Part shown: one piece after another, positions 19,862 through 27,646 of the stretch | Layout of the letters: each line of letters opens with the position of its first letter | How positions within the stretch are numbered: position 1 is the first letter of the stretch | Origin: Lentisalinibacter salinarum | GTDB lineage: Bacteria > Pseudomonadota > Gammaproteobacteria > Steroidobacterales > Woeseiaceae | Direction: 5' to 3' | Length of the DNA: 64,000 nucleotides | Assembly (NCBI RefSeq): GCF_040706555.1 | Contig: NZ_JAPDRH010000003.1 | Coordinates: 1 to 64,000 of the forward strand | The notes under the pieces: generated by a model | Told to the model about the DNA's origin: nothing | Seen by the model: the letters and a program-made list of their open reading frames with translations, nothing else | Databases searched by the model: none | Position numbers and translations under genes: made by a program

Positions 19862-21229
19862 TCAGCGGGAGCGGGCGAGGCTCTCCGCGAGCCCGGTGTA
19901 AGTCGATGGCGTCAGCGCGAGCAGCCGCTCCTTCTCGGCCTCGGGGATCTCCAGCGAGCGGATGAACGCGGCCATGGCTTCGCGGTCGATGCGTCGTCCG
20001 CGGGTCAGCGCCTTCAGCTTCTCGTATGGCTCGTCGACGCCGTAGCGGCGCATCACCGTCTGCACGGCCTCGCCGAGCACCTCCCAGGCACCTTCCAGGT
20101 CGGCGCCGATGCGATCCGGGTCGGCCTGCAGCTTGCCGAGCCCCCGGCGCGCCGACTCGATGGCGATCAGGCTGTGCGCCAGCGCCACCCCGAGGTTGCG
20201 CAGTACCGTGGAGTCGGTCAGGTCCCGCTGCCAGCGGGAGATCGGCAGCTTGTCCGCGAAGTGGCCGAGCAGCGCGTTGGCGACACCCAGGTTGCCCTCG
20301 GCGTTCTCGAAGTCGATCGGATTGATCTTGTGGGGCATCGTCGAGGAGCCCACTTCGCCTTCGACGCGACGCTGGCGGAAATAGCCGAGCGAAATGTATC
20401 CCCAGACATCCCGGCACAGGTCGGTGAGCACCGTGTTGTAGCGGCTCAGCGCATGGCAGTACTCGGCGATCCAGTCGTGGGGTTCGATCTGGGTGGTGAA
20501 GGCGTTCGGCGCGAGGCCGAGCGACTCGACGAAGCGCGCGGACAGCGCCGGCCAGTCCGCCTCCGGATAGGCCGCCGCGTGGGCGTTGAAGTTGCCGACC
20601 GCACCGTTGAACTTGCCCCGGACCGCCACCTGCTGCAGACCGCGTCTCTGCAGGCGCAGGCGCTCGGCGAAGTTGGCGATCTCCTTGCCCAGCGTCGTCG
20701 GGCTGGCCGTCTGGCCATGGGTGCGCGACAGCATGGCGAGGCCGGCGTGCTGGCGCGCCATGGCATCGAGGGAGGCACCGAGCTCGCGCATCGCCGGCAG
20801 CAGCACGTCGTCGCGGCCGTGGCGCAGCATGAGCGCGTAGGCCAGGTTGTTCACGTCCTCGGAGGTGCAGCCGAAATGGATGAAGCCCCGCACGGTGGCG
20901 GCATCGGCGCCCTCTCCGAGACGCTCGCCGAGGAAATATTCCACCGCTTTCACGTCGTGGTTGGTGGTGGCCTCGATGGCCTTGATGCGGGCCGCGTCCT
21001 CGCCGGCAAAGCCGTCGACGATGCGGTTCAGCATGTCCTTCAGGTGGCCGGGCAGGGGCGGCAGCTCGGCGATGGACGGTTCGTCGGCCAGGAACTGCAG
21101 CCAGCGGACTTCCACCAGCACCCGGGAGCGGATCAGCCCGAACTCGCTGAATACGTCACGCAGCGGCGCCGCCTTCGAGGCATAGCGGCCGTCGACGGGG
21201 GAGATGGCGCGCAGCGTGGTCAGTTCCAT
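19862..21229 (-). CDS. purB: Adenylosuccinate lyase
   Basis: Cleaves SAICAR and adenylosuccinate in purine synthesis, releasing fumarate. A fumarase/aspartase-superfamily protein with the E. coli-type N-terminus LTTLRAISPVDGRYASK and the signature loop SSTMPHKINPIDFENAEGN; HFGCTSEDVNNLAYA and SRTHGQTASPTTLG hold further active-site residues. 455 residues, as expected. Divergent from fumC (149 bp apart), a member of the same superfamily that uses the fumarate product. Confidence 0.97.
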   Translation of the reverse strand: MELTTLRAISPVDGRYASKAAPLRDVFSEFGLIRSRVLVEVRWLQFLADEPSIAELPPLPGHLKDMLNRIVDGFAGEDAARIKAIEATTNHDVKAVEYFLGERLGEGADAATVRGFIHFGCTSEDVNNLAYALMLRHGRDDVLLPAMRELGASLDAMARQHAGLAMLSRTHGQTASPTTLGKEIANFAERLRLQRRGLQQVAVRGKFNGAVGNFNAHAAAYPEADWPALSARFVESLGLAPNAFTTQIEPHDWIAEYCHALSRYNTVLTDLCRDVWGYISLGYFRQRRVEGEVGSSTMPHKINPIDFENAEGNLGVANALLGHFADKLPISRWQRDLTDSTVLRNLGVALAHSLIAIESARRGLGKLQADPDRIGADLEGAWEVLGEAVQTVMRRYGVDEPYEKLKALTRGRRIDREAMAAFIRSLEIPEAEKERLLALTPSTYTGLAESLARSR

Positions 21230-21378
21230 ATTCGGTCAGCCGCTTTCTGTCCGCCGGGAGGCGGCCTGGACTTGGCTCGGCAAAGCGCGAATCATACACC
21301 ACCCTAGACCCGGCCGGGACCGCCCCGGGCGGCCGCCGGACCCACACACTCCGTAACAGAAAAGGCGAGAGCCAGACG

Positions 21379-22767
21379 ATGACTGACAGCAAATTCCGCA
21401 CCGAGAAAGACAGCATGGGCGAACTCCAGGTCCCTGCCGACGCGCTGTGGGGCGCACAGACCCAGCGCGCCGTGGACAACTTCCCGATCAGCGGTCTCAC
21501 CATGCCGCGCAGCTTCATCCGCGCGCTGGGACTGGTGAAGTGGGCGGCGGCGGGGGCCAACTCCGAACTGGGCCTGCTCACCGGCCCGCGGGCGGCGGCC
21601 ATCCAGAAGGCGGCGGCGGCCGTTGCGGACGGGGAACACGACGCCCACTTCCCGGTGGACGTGTTCCAGACCGGCTCGGGCACCTCGTCGAACATGAATG
21701 CCAACGAGGTGATCTCGCGCCTGGCGCGGCAGTACGGCGTGGAGGACATCCATCCGAACGACGACGTCAACATGGGCCAGAGTTCCAACGACGTCATCCC
21801 CACCGCCATCCACGTGAGTGCCGCGCTGGACGTGACGGAGAAGCTGCTGCCGGCGCTGGAGCACCTGGCGGAGGTGCTCGGCGACAAGGCAAAAGAGAAT
21901 GCGGACGTGGTGAAGACCGGCCGCACCCACCTCATGGATGCCATGCCGGTCACCCTCGGCCAGGAGCTGGATGCCTGGAAGACCCAGGTGGAGCACGGCG
22001 CCGATCGTATCCGCGCCGTCATGCCCCGGCTCTGCGCGCTGGCCCAGGGCGGCACCGCCGTCGGCAGCGGCATCAATGCCCATCCGAAGTTCGGGTCCAA
22101 GGTGGCCACGTTGCTGGCCGAGCACACGGACGTGCCGTTCACCACCGCCGACTCCTGCTTCGAGGCGCTGTCCTGCCAGGATACGGCGGTGGAGCTCTCG
22201 GGGCAGCTGAAGGTGGTCGCCGTGAGCCTCATGAAGATCGCGAACGACCTGCGCTGGATGAACTCCGGGCCGCTGGCCGGCCTCGGCGAGATCGCGCTGC
22301 CGGCCCTGCAGCCGGGCTCGAGCATCATGCCCGGCAAGGTGAACCCGGTGATCCCGGAGGCGGTGGCCATGCTCTCGGCCCAGGTCATCGGCAACGACGC
22401 CACCATCACGGTGGCCGGGCAGGCCGGCAATTTCCAGCTGAACGTGATGCTGCCGGTGGTGGCCTACAACCTCCTGCAGAGCATCGAGGTGCTGGCGAAC
22501 GGGGCCACCGTGCTCGCCGACCGGGCAGTGGCCGGCTTCACCGTCAACCGGGAACGGCTGAACGAGGCGCTGGACCGCAACCCCATCCTGGTGACCGCGC
22601 TGAATCCGGTGATCGGCTACGAAAAGGGCGCGGCCGTCGCCAAAAAGGCCTACGCCGAGGGCCGGCCCGTGAAGGACGTGGCCCGTGAGATGACCGATCT
22701 CACGGACGAGGAACTGGACCGGCTGCTCGACCCGGCCGACCTGACCCGGGGCGGCATCAAGCATTGA
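21379..22767 (+). CDS. fumC: Class II fumarate hydratase
   Basis: Interconverts fumarate and malate without an iron-sulfur cluster. Motifs: MGELQVPADALWGAQTQRAV at the N-terminus, QTGSGTSSNMNANEV, KTGRTHLMDAMPVTLGQE, and the mobile signature GSSIMPGKVNPVIPEAV. 462 residues, normal. Start ATG 21379 follows AAAGGCGAGAG. nudL begins 4 bases after its stop. Confidence 0.97.
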   Translation: MTDSKFRTEKDSMGELQVPADALWGAQTQRAVDNFPISGLTMPRSFIRALGLVKWAAAGANSELGLLTGPRAAAIQKAAAAVADGEHDAHFPVDVFQTGSGTSSNMNANEVISRLARQYGVEDIHPNDDVNMGQSSNDVIPTAIHVSAALDVTEKLLPALEHLAEVLGDKAKENADVVKTGRTHLMDAMPVTLGQELDAWKTQVEHGADRIRAVMPRLCALAQGGTAVGSGINAHPKFGSKVATLLAEHTDVPFTTADSCFEALSCQDTAVELSGQLKVVAVSLMKIANDLRWMNSGPLAGLGEIALPALQPGSSIMPGKVNPVIPEAVAMLSAQVIGNDATITVAGQAGNFQLNVMLPVVAYNLLQSIEVLANGATVLADRAVAGFTVNRERLNEALDRNPILVTALNPVIGYEKGAAVAKKAYAEGRPVKDVAREMTDLTDEELDRLLDPADLTRGGIKH

Positions 22768-22771
22768 GGCG

Positions 22772-23413
22772 ATGAGCATCAGCGCGCTGCGCGAGCGCAT
22801 CCTGGCGGCGCTGGCGGACAGCACCGCGCCCCGGGACCCGACGCTCGCGACCCCGCCATCGGCCTACGGCGACGTGCCGGAGGGACTGCGCAAGCGCTTC
22901 GCGGGTCGCAAGACGCCGGCCGGCGTCCTCATCGCGCTGCTCGCCCGGGGCGCGGACTACCACGTGCTGTTCACGCGGCGTTCACCGGACCTGCGCCATC
23001 ATCCCGGCCAGGTCAGCTTCCCCGGCGGCCGCATGGAGTCGGTGGACCGGGACGTCACCGACGCCGCGCTGCGGGAGGCGGAAGAAGAGGTGGGCCTGCC
23101 GCGCGGCCACGTCAGCATCGCCGGTTACCTGGAGCCGCATCTCACCATCACCGGCTATGCGGTCACGCCGGTGGTCGGGCTTATCCACCAGGGCTTCACG
23201 ATCCGGCCGGATCCGGCGGAGGTGGAGGAGGCCTTCGAGGTACCCCTCGACTTCCTCATGGACCCGCACAACCTGCACCGGGCCTGGCGGGAGTTCGAGG
23301 GCACCGAGATACCGGTGTACGAGTATCACTACGGCGGCCACCGTATCTGGGGCGCCACGGCGTCGATGCTGGTCACGCTCCATCACAAACTGGAAAAGCA
23401 TTTAAAACAATAG
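22772..23413 (+). CDS. nudL: CoA pyrophosphatase (NudL/YeaB Nudix)
   Basis: A Nudix hydrolase expected to split CoA and its derivatives into 4'-phosphopantetheine and ADP. FTRRSPDLRHHPGQVSFPGG is the UPF0035 signature that marks CoA-type Nudix proteins, and the Nudix box continues as DAALREAEEEVGLP. 213 residues. It lies between fumC and mazG with 3-4 bp gaps, so the three are one transcript. Confidence 0.92.
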   Translation: MSISALRERILAALADSTAPRDPTLATPPSAYGDVPEGLRKRFAGRKTPAGVLIALLARGADYHVLFTRRSPDLRHHPGQVSFPGGRMESVDRDVTDAALREAEEEVGLPRGHVSIAGYLEPHLTITGYAVTPVVGLIHQGFTIRPDPAEVEEAFEVPLDFLMDPHNLHRAWREFEGTEIPVYEYHYGGHRIWGATASMLVTLHHKLEKHLKQ

Positions 23414-23416
23414 ATA

Positions 23417-24217
23417 ATGGAAAATATCTCGAAACTACTTGAGGTCATGGCGCAGCTCCGGCACCCGGACACCGGTTGCGAGTGGGACCGACGCCAGACC
23501 TTCGCCACGATCGCGCCCTACACCATCGAGGAGGCCTACGAGGTGGCCGACGCCATCCACCGCGGCGACAGGGAAGGCCTGAAGGACGAACTCGGCGACC
23601 TCCTGCTGCAGGTGGTCTTCCACGCCCGCATGGCCGAGGAGGCAGGGGATTTCGATTTCGAGGACGTCGCCGGTGCCATCAGCGCCAAGCTCGAGCGGCG
23701 CCATCCGCACATCTTCGGAGACGGGGCTCCCGCCGACGAGGCCAGCGTGCGGCGCAACTGGGAGGCCATCAAGGCGGCCGAGCGGGAGGAGCGCCACGGC
23801 GCCGCCGTCAGCCTGCTGGACGGCATTCCCAGGGCCCTGCCGGCGCTAAAACAGGCCCAGAAGCTGGCGGGCCGGGCCGCCGGCGCCGGCTTCGACTGGC
23901 CGGATGCCGCCGGCGTGCGCCGCAAGATCGACGAGGAACTGGCGGAACTGGACCAGGAACTCGAGGCAGGCCCGAGGGAGCGCATCGAGGACGAGATCGG
24001 CGACCTGTTCTTCTCGCTGGTGAACCTGGCCCGTCATGCGGGCATCGATGCCGAGGCGGCGGCGGCGGCGGCCAACCGGAAGTTCGAGCGGCGCTTCCGG
24101 GCGCTGGAGGCCGAGGCGGCTGCGCGGGGCGCTTCGGTGGCCGCGCTGGACGCCGCAGAGTTGGAAGACCTCTGGCAGGCGGTCAAGGCCGGGGAGGCCG
24201 CACCTCGGGAAACGTAA
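23417..24217 (+). CDS. mazG: Nucleoside triphosphate pyrophosphohydrolase
   Basis: Hydrolyses (d)NTPs to NMP and pyrophosphate; in E. coli it also lowers ppGpp. Two tandem all-alpha MazG domains are visible, each with the EEx12-28ExxD metal site: first TIEEAYEVADAI with KDELGDLLLQVVFHARM, second KIDEELAELDQEL with EDEIGDLFFSLVNLARH. WDR in GCEWDRRQTF is the usual N-terminal motif. The start codon sits in an unusually AT-rich patch, which would keep the site free of structure. 266 residues. Confidence 0.95.
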   Translation: MENISKLLEVMAQLRHPDTGCEWDRRQTFATIAPYTIEEAYEVADAIHRGDREGLKDELGDLLLQVVFHARMAEEAGDFDFEDVAGAISAKLERRHPHIFGDGAPADEASVRRNWEAIKAAEREERHGAAVSLLDGIPRALPALKQAQKLAGRAAGAGFDWPDAAGVRRKIDEELAELDQELEAGPRERIEDEIGDLFFSLVNLARHAGIDAEAAAAAANRKFERRFRALEAEAAARGASVAALDAAELEDLWQAVKAGEAAPRET

Positions 24218-24298
24218 GGCCCCGCCACCGAGCGGGCACGCGGTGCCCGCCGGGCGGCTCCTCGCACGGCTCCGGGCGACGATCGTCACGTTTCGCGA

Positions 24299-24333
24299 CG
24301 TTCAGGACCCGTTCAGCACGGCCGGCCTATTCT
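24299..24333 (+). promoter_or_regulatory. PhoP-box-like direct repeat with -10 element
   Basis: CGTTCA at 24299-24304 and CGTTCA at 24310-24315 are separated by five bases, and the -10-like TATTCT (24328-24333) starts 12 bases after the second repeat. The consensus for PhoP boxes is (T)GTTTA-N5-(T)GTTTA about 12 bp before the -10 hexamer, so spacing and partial sequence agree. It lies upstream of the glycine-zipper gene, which is followed by PepSY and phoPQ. Confidence 0.45.
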
Positions 24334-24341
24334 TCTTCCCA

Positions 24342-24374
24342 CACCCGGGAGAAACGGGTTTTCCAACCCGGGTG
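24342..24374 (+). other. Leader hairpin(s) upstream of the glycine-zipper gene
   Basis: CACCCGGG (24342-24349) pairs with CCCGGGTG (24367-24374). An inner alternative, CGGGTT (24355-24360) with AACCCG (24365-24370), shares bases with it, so the two are mutually exclusive. If transcription starts near 24340, the outer stem is the very 5' end of the mRNA. Confidence 0.4.
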
Positions 24375-24399
24375 CTCATGGAAGCAGAAGGAGTCAGCC

Positions 24400-25077
24400 A
24401 TGTTCAATCGAAACCGAGTCCGCCGGATCAGCGGCAGCCGACGCAGCAGCGCTGCGGCCGCGGCGGCTGTCATGGCGACGGCCCTGGTCGGTGGTGCGCT
24501 GCTGTCGGCGGGTCCTGCCCTGGCCGACCCCGGCCGGGACTGGCGCCCCGCCCGCGACCATGGCGCCGGCTACGACTATGCCCGGGTGGTCGACGTCGAC
24601 CCCATCGTCCGCCACGTGCGGGTGCGCACCCCGGTGCGGGAATGCTGGGAGGAGACGCGCTATGACCGCTACGACGACTACGACCGTTACGATCGCGACG
24701 ACAGACCGCGCCGCAGCGAAGCCGGCGCCACCATCGCCGGCGGCATCATCGGCGGCGTGATCGGCCGTCAGTTCGGCGACGGCAAGGGCCGCGATGCCAT
24801 GACCCTGGTGGGCACGCTGGTGGGCGCCGCGATCGGTAACGAGCGCGCCGGCCGCGGCCGCGAATACGACGAGCGCTACGACGACTACGGTGCGTACGAG
24901 CGGCATTCGCGGCCCGTCACCCGCTGCGAGACCCGCTACCGCACAGACGCCGAAGAGCGGATCGACGGCTACCGGGTCACCTACCGCTACCGGGGTCAGA
25001 CCTACACCACCCACACGGACTACGATCCGGGCGACCGCATCCGGGTGCGGGTGGAAGTCGAGCCCGTGCGTTACTGA
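24400..25077 (+). CDS. Exported glycine-zipper 2TM (17 kDa antigen-like) protein
   Basis: A long Sec signal (cleavage near GPALADP) is followed by a tyrosine/aspartate/arginine-rich stretch, then the glycine-zipper segment AGATIAGGIIGGVIGRQFGD with MTLVGTLVGAAIGN. This is the pattern of SlyB/17-kDa-antigen surface proteins, which insert in or span the outer membrane. The C-terminus is a beta-rich YRVTYRYRGQTYTTHTDYDP segment. There is no lipobox Cys, so it is not a lipoprotein. AAGGAG (24388-24393) precedes ATG 24400. In E. coli the related slyB is a PhoP target, which agrees with the PhoP-box-like repeat upstream. Confidence 0.8.
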   Translation: MFNRNRVRRISGSRRSSAAAAAAVMATALVGGALLSAGPALADPGRDWRPARDHGAGYDYARVVDVDPIVRHVRVRTPVRECWEETRYDRYDDYDRYDRDDRPRRSEAGATIAGGIIGGVIGRQFGDGKGRDAMTLVGTLVGAAIGNERAGRGREYDERYDDYGAYERHSRPVTRCETRYRTDAEERIDGYRVTYRYRGQTYTTHTDYDPGDRIRVRVEVEPVRY

Positions 25078-25208
25078 GTCGGCGCACGATCGGACGGCGG
25101 GCTTCGGCGCCAGGGAAGGCGCCGCGGTCCGCGGGGCGTGACGGGCCGGATTTCCCACGCGTGTCGTGTTCCGTTGCAAAGCCCGTCTCCAGGGCCGAAA
25201 ATCACCTT

Positions 25209-25514
25209 ATGAAGCAGACTCTCCGCCTCGCACCGCCGCTCCTGTTCGCCCTCGTGCTCGGAGTGGCGGCCTCCGCCGCGCCGGCTCATGCGGTCGGTCC
25301 TGGATCCGTCCTGCCGCCGCAGTCCGTCGGCATGGCGGCCGTACGGGACGAGGTCAGCCTGAGCGAGGCAGTGGCCCGGGTGAAACGGGAGTACGGCGGG
25401 CGCATCCTCGAGGCCGAGACCCGGGAGCAGAACGGGCGCCGGGTCCACGTGATCAAGGTGCTCACCCGCGAGGGCCGTGTGCGCACCGTGCGGATCCCGG
25501 CCGGGGATCGCTGA
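25209..25514 (+). CDS. PepSY-domain periplasmic protein
   Basis: A 101-residue protein with a signal peptide (APPLLFALVLGVAASAAPAHA) and one PepSY domain (SLSEAVARVKREYGGRILEAETRE then VHVIKVLTREGRVRTVRI). PepSY domains are periplasmic inhibitors or modulators. The gene ends 37 bases before a phoP-like regulator; small PepSY proteins often sit directly before OmpR-type two-component systems and may affect the sensor. Confidence 0.85.
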   Translation: MKQTLRLAPPLLFALVLGVAASAAPAHAVGPGSVLPPQSVGMAAVRDEVSLSEAVARVKREYGGRILEAETREQNGRRVHVIKVLTREGRVRTVRIPAGDR

Positions 25515-25551
25515 GGCCGGCCCGCCGCGGCATCGACACGGGTCAAACCCT

Positions 25552-26256
25552 ATGCGACTGCTGATCATCGAGGACGAGGAGATCATCCGCGAGTCCCTCG
25601 CGGCCCGGCTGCGTTCGGCCGGCTTCGGCGTGGAGACGGCGAAGGACGGCGAGGAGGGGCTGTACTACGCCCGGGAGTATCCGGTGGACCTGGCCGTGGT
25701 CGACCTCGGCCTGCCGAAGATGAGCGGCCTGGAGATCATCACGACGCTGCGTCAGGAAGGTCATGCGTACCCCATCCTGATCCTGACCGCACGGGACCGC
25801 TGGCAGGACAAGGTGGACGGACTCGGCGCCGGTGCGGACGACTACGTGGCCAAGCCGTTCCACGTCGAGGAAATCATCGCGCGGGTGAACGCGCTGCTGA
25901 GACGGGCCGGCGGCTGGGCTTCCTCCGAGCTGGTCGCGGGCCCGATCAGCCTGGATACCGCGGCTCAGGAGCTGAAGGTGGACGGCCGCGCGGTCGAACT
26001 CACGGGTCACGAGTACAAGCTGCTGGAGCACCTGATGCTGCGGGCGGGACAGGTCGTCTCCAAGACCGAGCTCACCGAGCGCCTCTACGATCAGGACTTC
26101 GAGCGCGACAGCAACGTGATCGAGGTGTTCGTCGGCCGGCTGCGGCGCAAGCTCGATCCGGACAATACCCTGAAGCCGATCGAGACCCTGCGCGGCCGGG
26201 GCTATCGCTTCGCCCTGGAGCGCGCCGGCGAGGCGTCCAGCGGCGGCAGTGACTGA
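25552..26256 (+). CDS. phoP: PhoP-like response regulator (OmpR family)
   Basis: The receiver domain (residues 1-115) has the acidic pair in IIEDEEIIRE, phospho-acceptor Asp51 in VVDLGLP, Thr in LTARD and Lys in KPFHVEE. The C-terminal winged helix (130-228) ends with VFVGRLRRKLD and TLRGRGYRF. 234 residues. It overlaps the sensor gene by 8 bp. The name rests on the close PhoQ-type partner and on the neighbourhood: in E. coli phoPQ lies between purB and roxA, and all of these are in this window. Confidence 0.85.
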   Translation: MRLLIIEDEEIIRESLAARLRSAGFGVETAKDGEEGLYYAREYPVDLAVVDLGLPKMSGLEIITTLRQEGHAYPILILTARDRWQDKVDGLGAGADDYVAKPFHVEEIIARVNALLRRAGGWASSELVAGPISLDTAAQELKVDGRAVELTGHEYKLLEHLMLRAGQVVSKTELTERLYDQDFERDSNVIEVFVGRLRRKLDPDNTLKPIETLRGRGYRFALERAGEASSGGSD

Positions 26257-27646
26257 GTCCGGGTCCGCGGCCGGGACGCCCGGGCGTTCGCCCGGTCAGT
26301 CCCTGAGACTCCGCGTGCTCGTCTCGGGCACGCTCCTGCTGCTGGTGTTCTTCGGCCTCATCGTCGGCGTGCTGGATTCCGCCTTCCGCAGCGCGGCGCT
26401 GGAGGCGGAGCGCGACCTGCTGGACAGCCGGATGATCATGCTGCTCGCGGCCGCCGAACCCGCGGATGGGAACACGCTGGTGCTGCCTGCCGATCTGCCG
26501 GAGCCGCTGTTCGGTTCGCCGGGGTCGGGACTGTACGGTGCCCTCGTAAGGCGCGGCGACGGGTCGGTCTGGCGCTCGGACTCCGCCATCGGCATCGATA
26601 TTCCCTGGGGCGCGGCCCCGGCCACCGGCGAGCGGAGCTTCCGGCGCATCGAACTGGCTGACGGCACGCCGCTGCTCGCGCTCAGCATGGGTATCGACTG
26701 GGAGTTTCCGGACGGCACCGTGCATGCCTACATCGTCCACGTGGCGGCGGGTCTCGATTCCCTGAACGCCCAGGTGGCGAGCTTCCGGCGCCAGCTGCTG
26801 GTCTGGTTCGGACTGGTCGCGGCGCTGCTGCTGGCCTCGCTGGCGTTGCTGCTGCGCTGGCTGCTGCGCCCGCTGGCGCAGATCGAATCCGAGATCACCG
26901 AGATAGAGGCGGGCGAGCGGCCGGCGATGTCCGCCGGGTACCCGGCCGAACTCGCCGGCGTGGCCCGCAACCTCAACCAGCTGATCGACAGCGAACGGGC
27001 CCGCGCCGAGCGTCACCGCCGCACGCTGCAGGACCTGGCCCACAGCCTGAAGACGCCGCTGGCGGCGATGCATTCGCTGCTGGACGGCGAGGCCGAGCGT
27101 GACGCGCTGGCCGAGCAGGTGGGCCGCATGGAGGAGATCGTGCGCTACCAGCTCGCCAAACCTCTGGCGGGCACCGGCGCCACCCTGGGCACGGAGCCGG
27201 TGCCGGTGGAACCGGAGCTGGGCAAGCTCGCAGACGGCCTGCAGAAGGTCTACCGGGACCGCGGGCTGCGCTGCGAGCTGGAGGTCGAGCCGGGGCTGAG
27301 ATTCTACGGTGACAGGGGCGACCTGCTGGAACTCGCCGGCAACCTGATGGAGAACGCCCACAAGTGGGGCGAGAGCCGGGTGCGCGTCACCGCCACCCGG
27401 GCGGCGGACGGTGTCTCGCCGCGGCAGGGTCTGGTGCTGACGGTGGAGGACGATGGTCCCGGCATCCCCGACGGCGGCGAGAGTTCGCTGCTGGAAAGGG
27501 GCCGGCGGCTGGACGAGACCAAGCCCGGCCAGGGCATCGGCCTCAGCGTGGTCGTGGAACTCGCCGACGCCTACCGGGGCGGCGTCGAAATCGGTCGGTC
27601 GGATCTGGGCGGCGCCAGGGTGACGGTGCGCCTGCCGCCGGGATGA
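26249..27646 (+). CDS. phoQ: PhoQ-like sensor histidine kinase
   Basis: Two membrane helices (about residues 22-44 and 182-205) enclose a periplasmic sensor of some 135 residues. A HAMP-type linker follows, then the H-box LQDLAHSLKTPLAAM with phospho-acceptor His265; HSLKTPL is the distinctive form found in PhoQ. ATP-binding boxes are NLMENAHKW, DDGPGIP and GQGIGLSVV. The acidic cluster of E. coli PhoQ that senses magnesium and peptides is not obvious, so the signal may differ. GTG start inside the end of phoP; the stop overlaps hrpA by ATGA. Confidence 0.85.
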   Translation: MTESGSAAGTPGRSPGQSLRLRVLVSGTLLLLVFFGLIVGVLDSAFRSAALEAERDLLDSRMIMLLAAAEPADGNTLVLPADLPEPLFGSPGSGLYGALVRRGDGSVWRSDSAIGIDIPWGAAPATGERSFRRIELADGTPLLALSMGIDWEFPDGTVHAYIVHVAAGLDSLNAQVASFRRQLLVWFGLVAALLLASLALLLRWLLRPLAQIESEITEIEAGERPAMSAGYPAELAGVARNLNQLIDSERARAERHRRTLQDLAHSLKTPLAAMHSLLDGEAERDALAEQVGRMEEIVRYQLAKPLAGTGATLGTEPVPVEPELGKLADGLQKVYRDRGLRCELEVEPGLRFYGDRGDLLELAGNLMENAHKWGESRVRVTATRAADGVSPRQGLVLTVEDDGPGIPDGGESSLLERGRRLDETKPGQGIGLSVVVELADAYRGGVEIGRSDLGGARVTVRLPPG

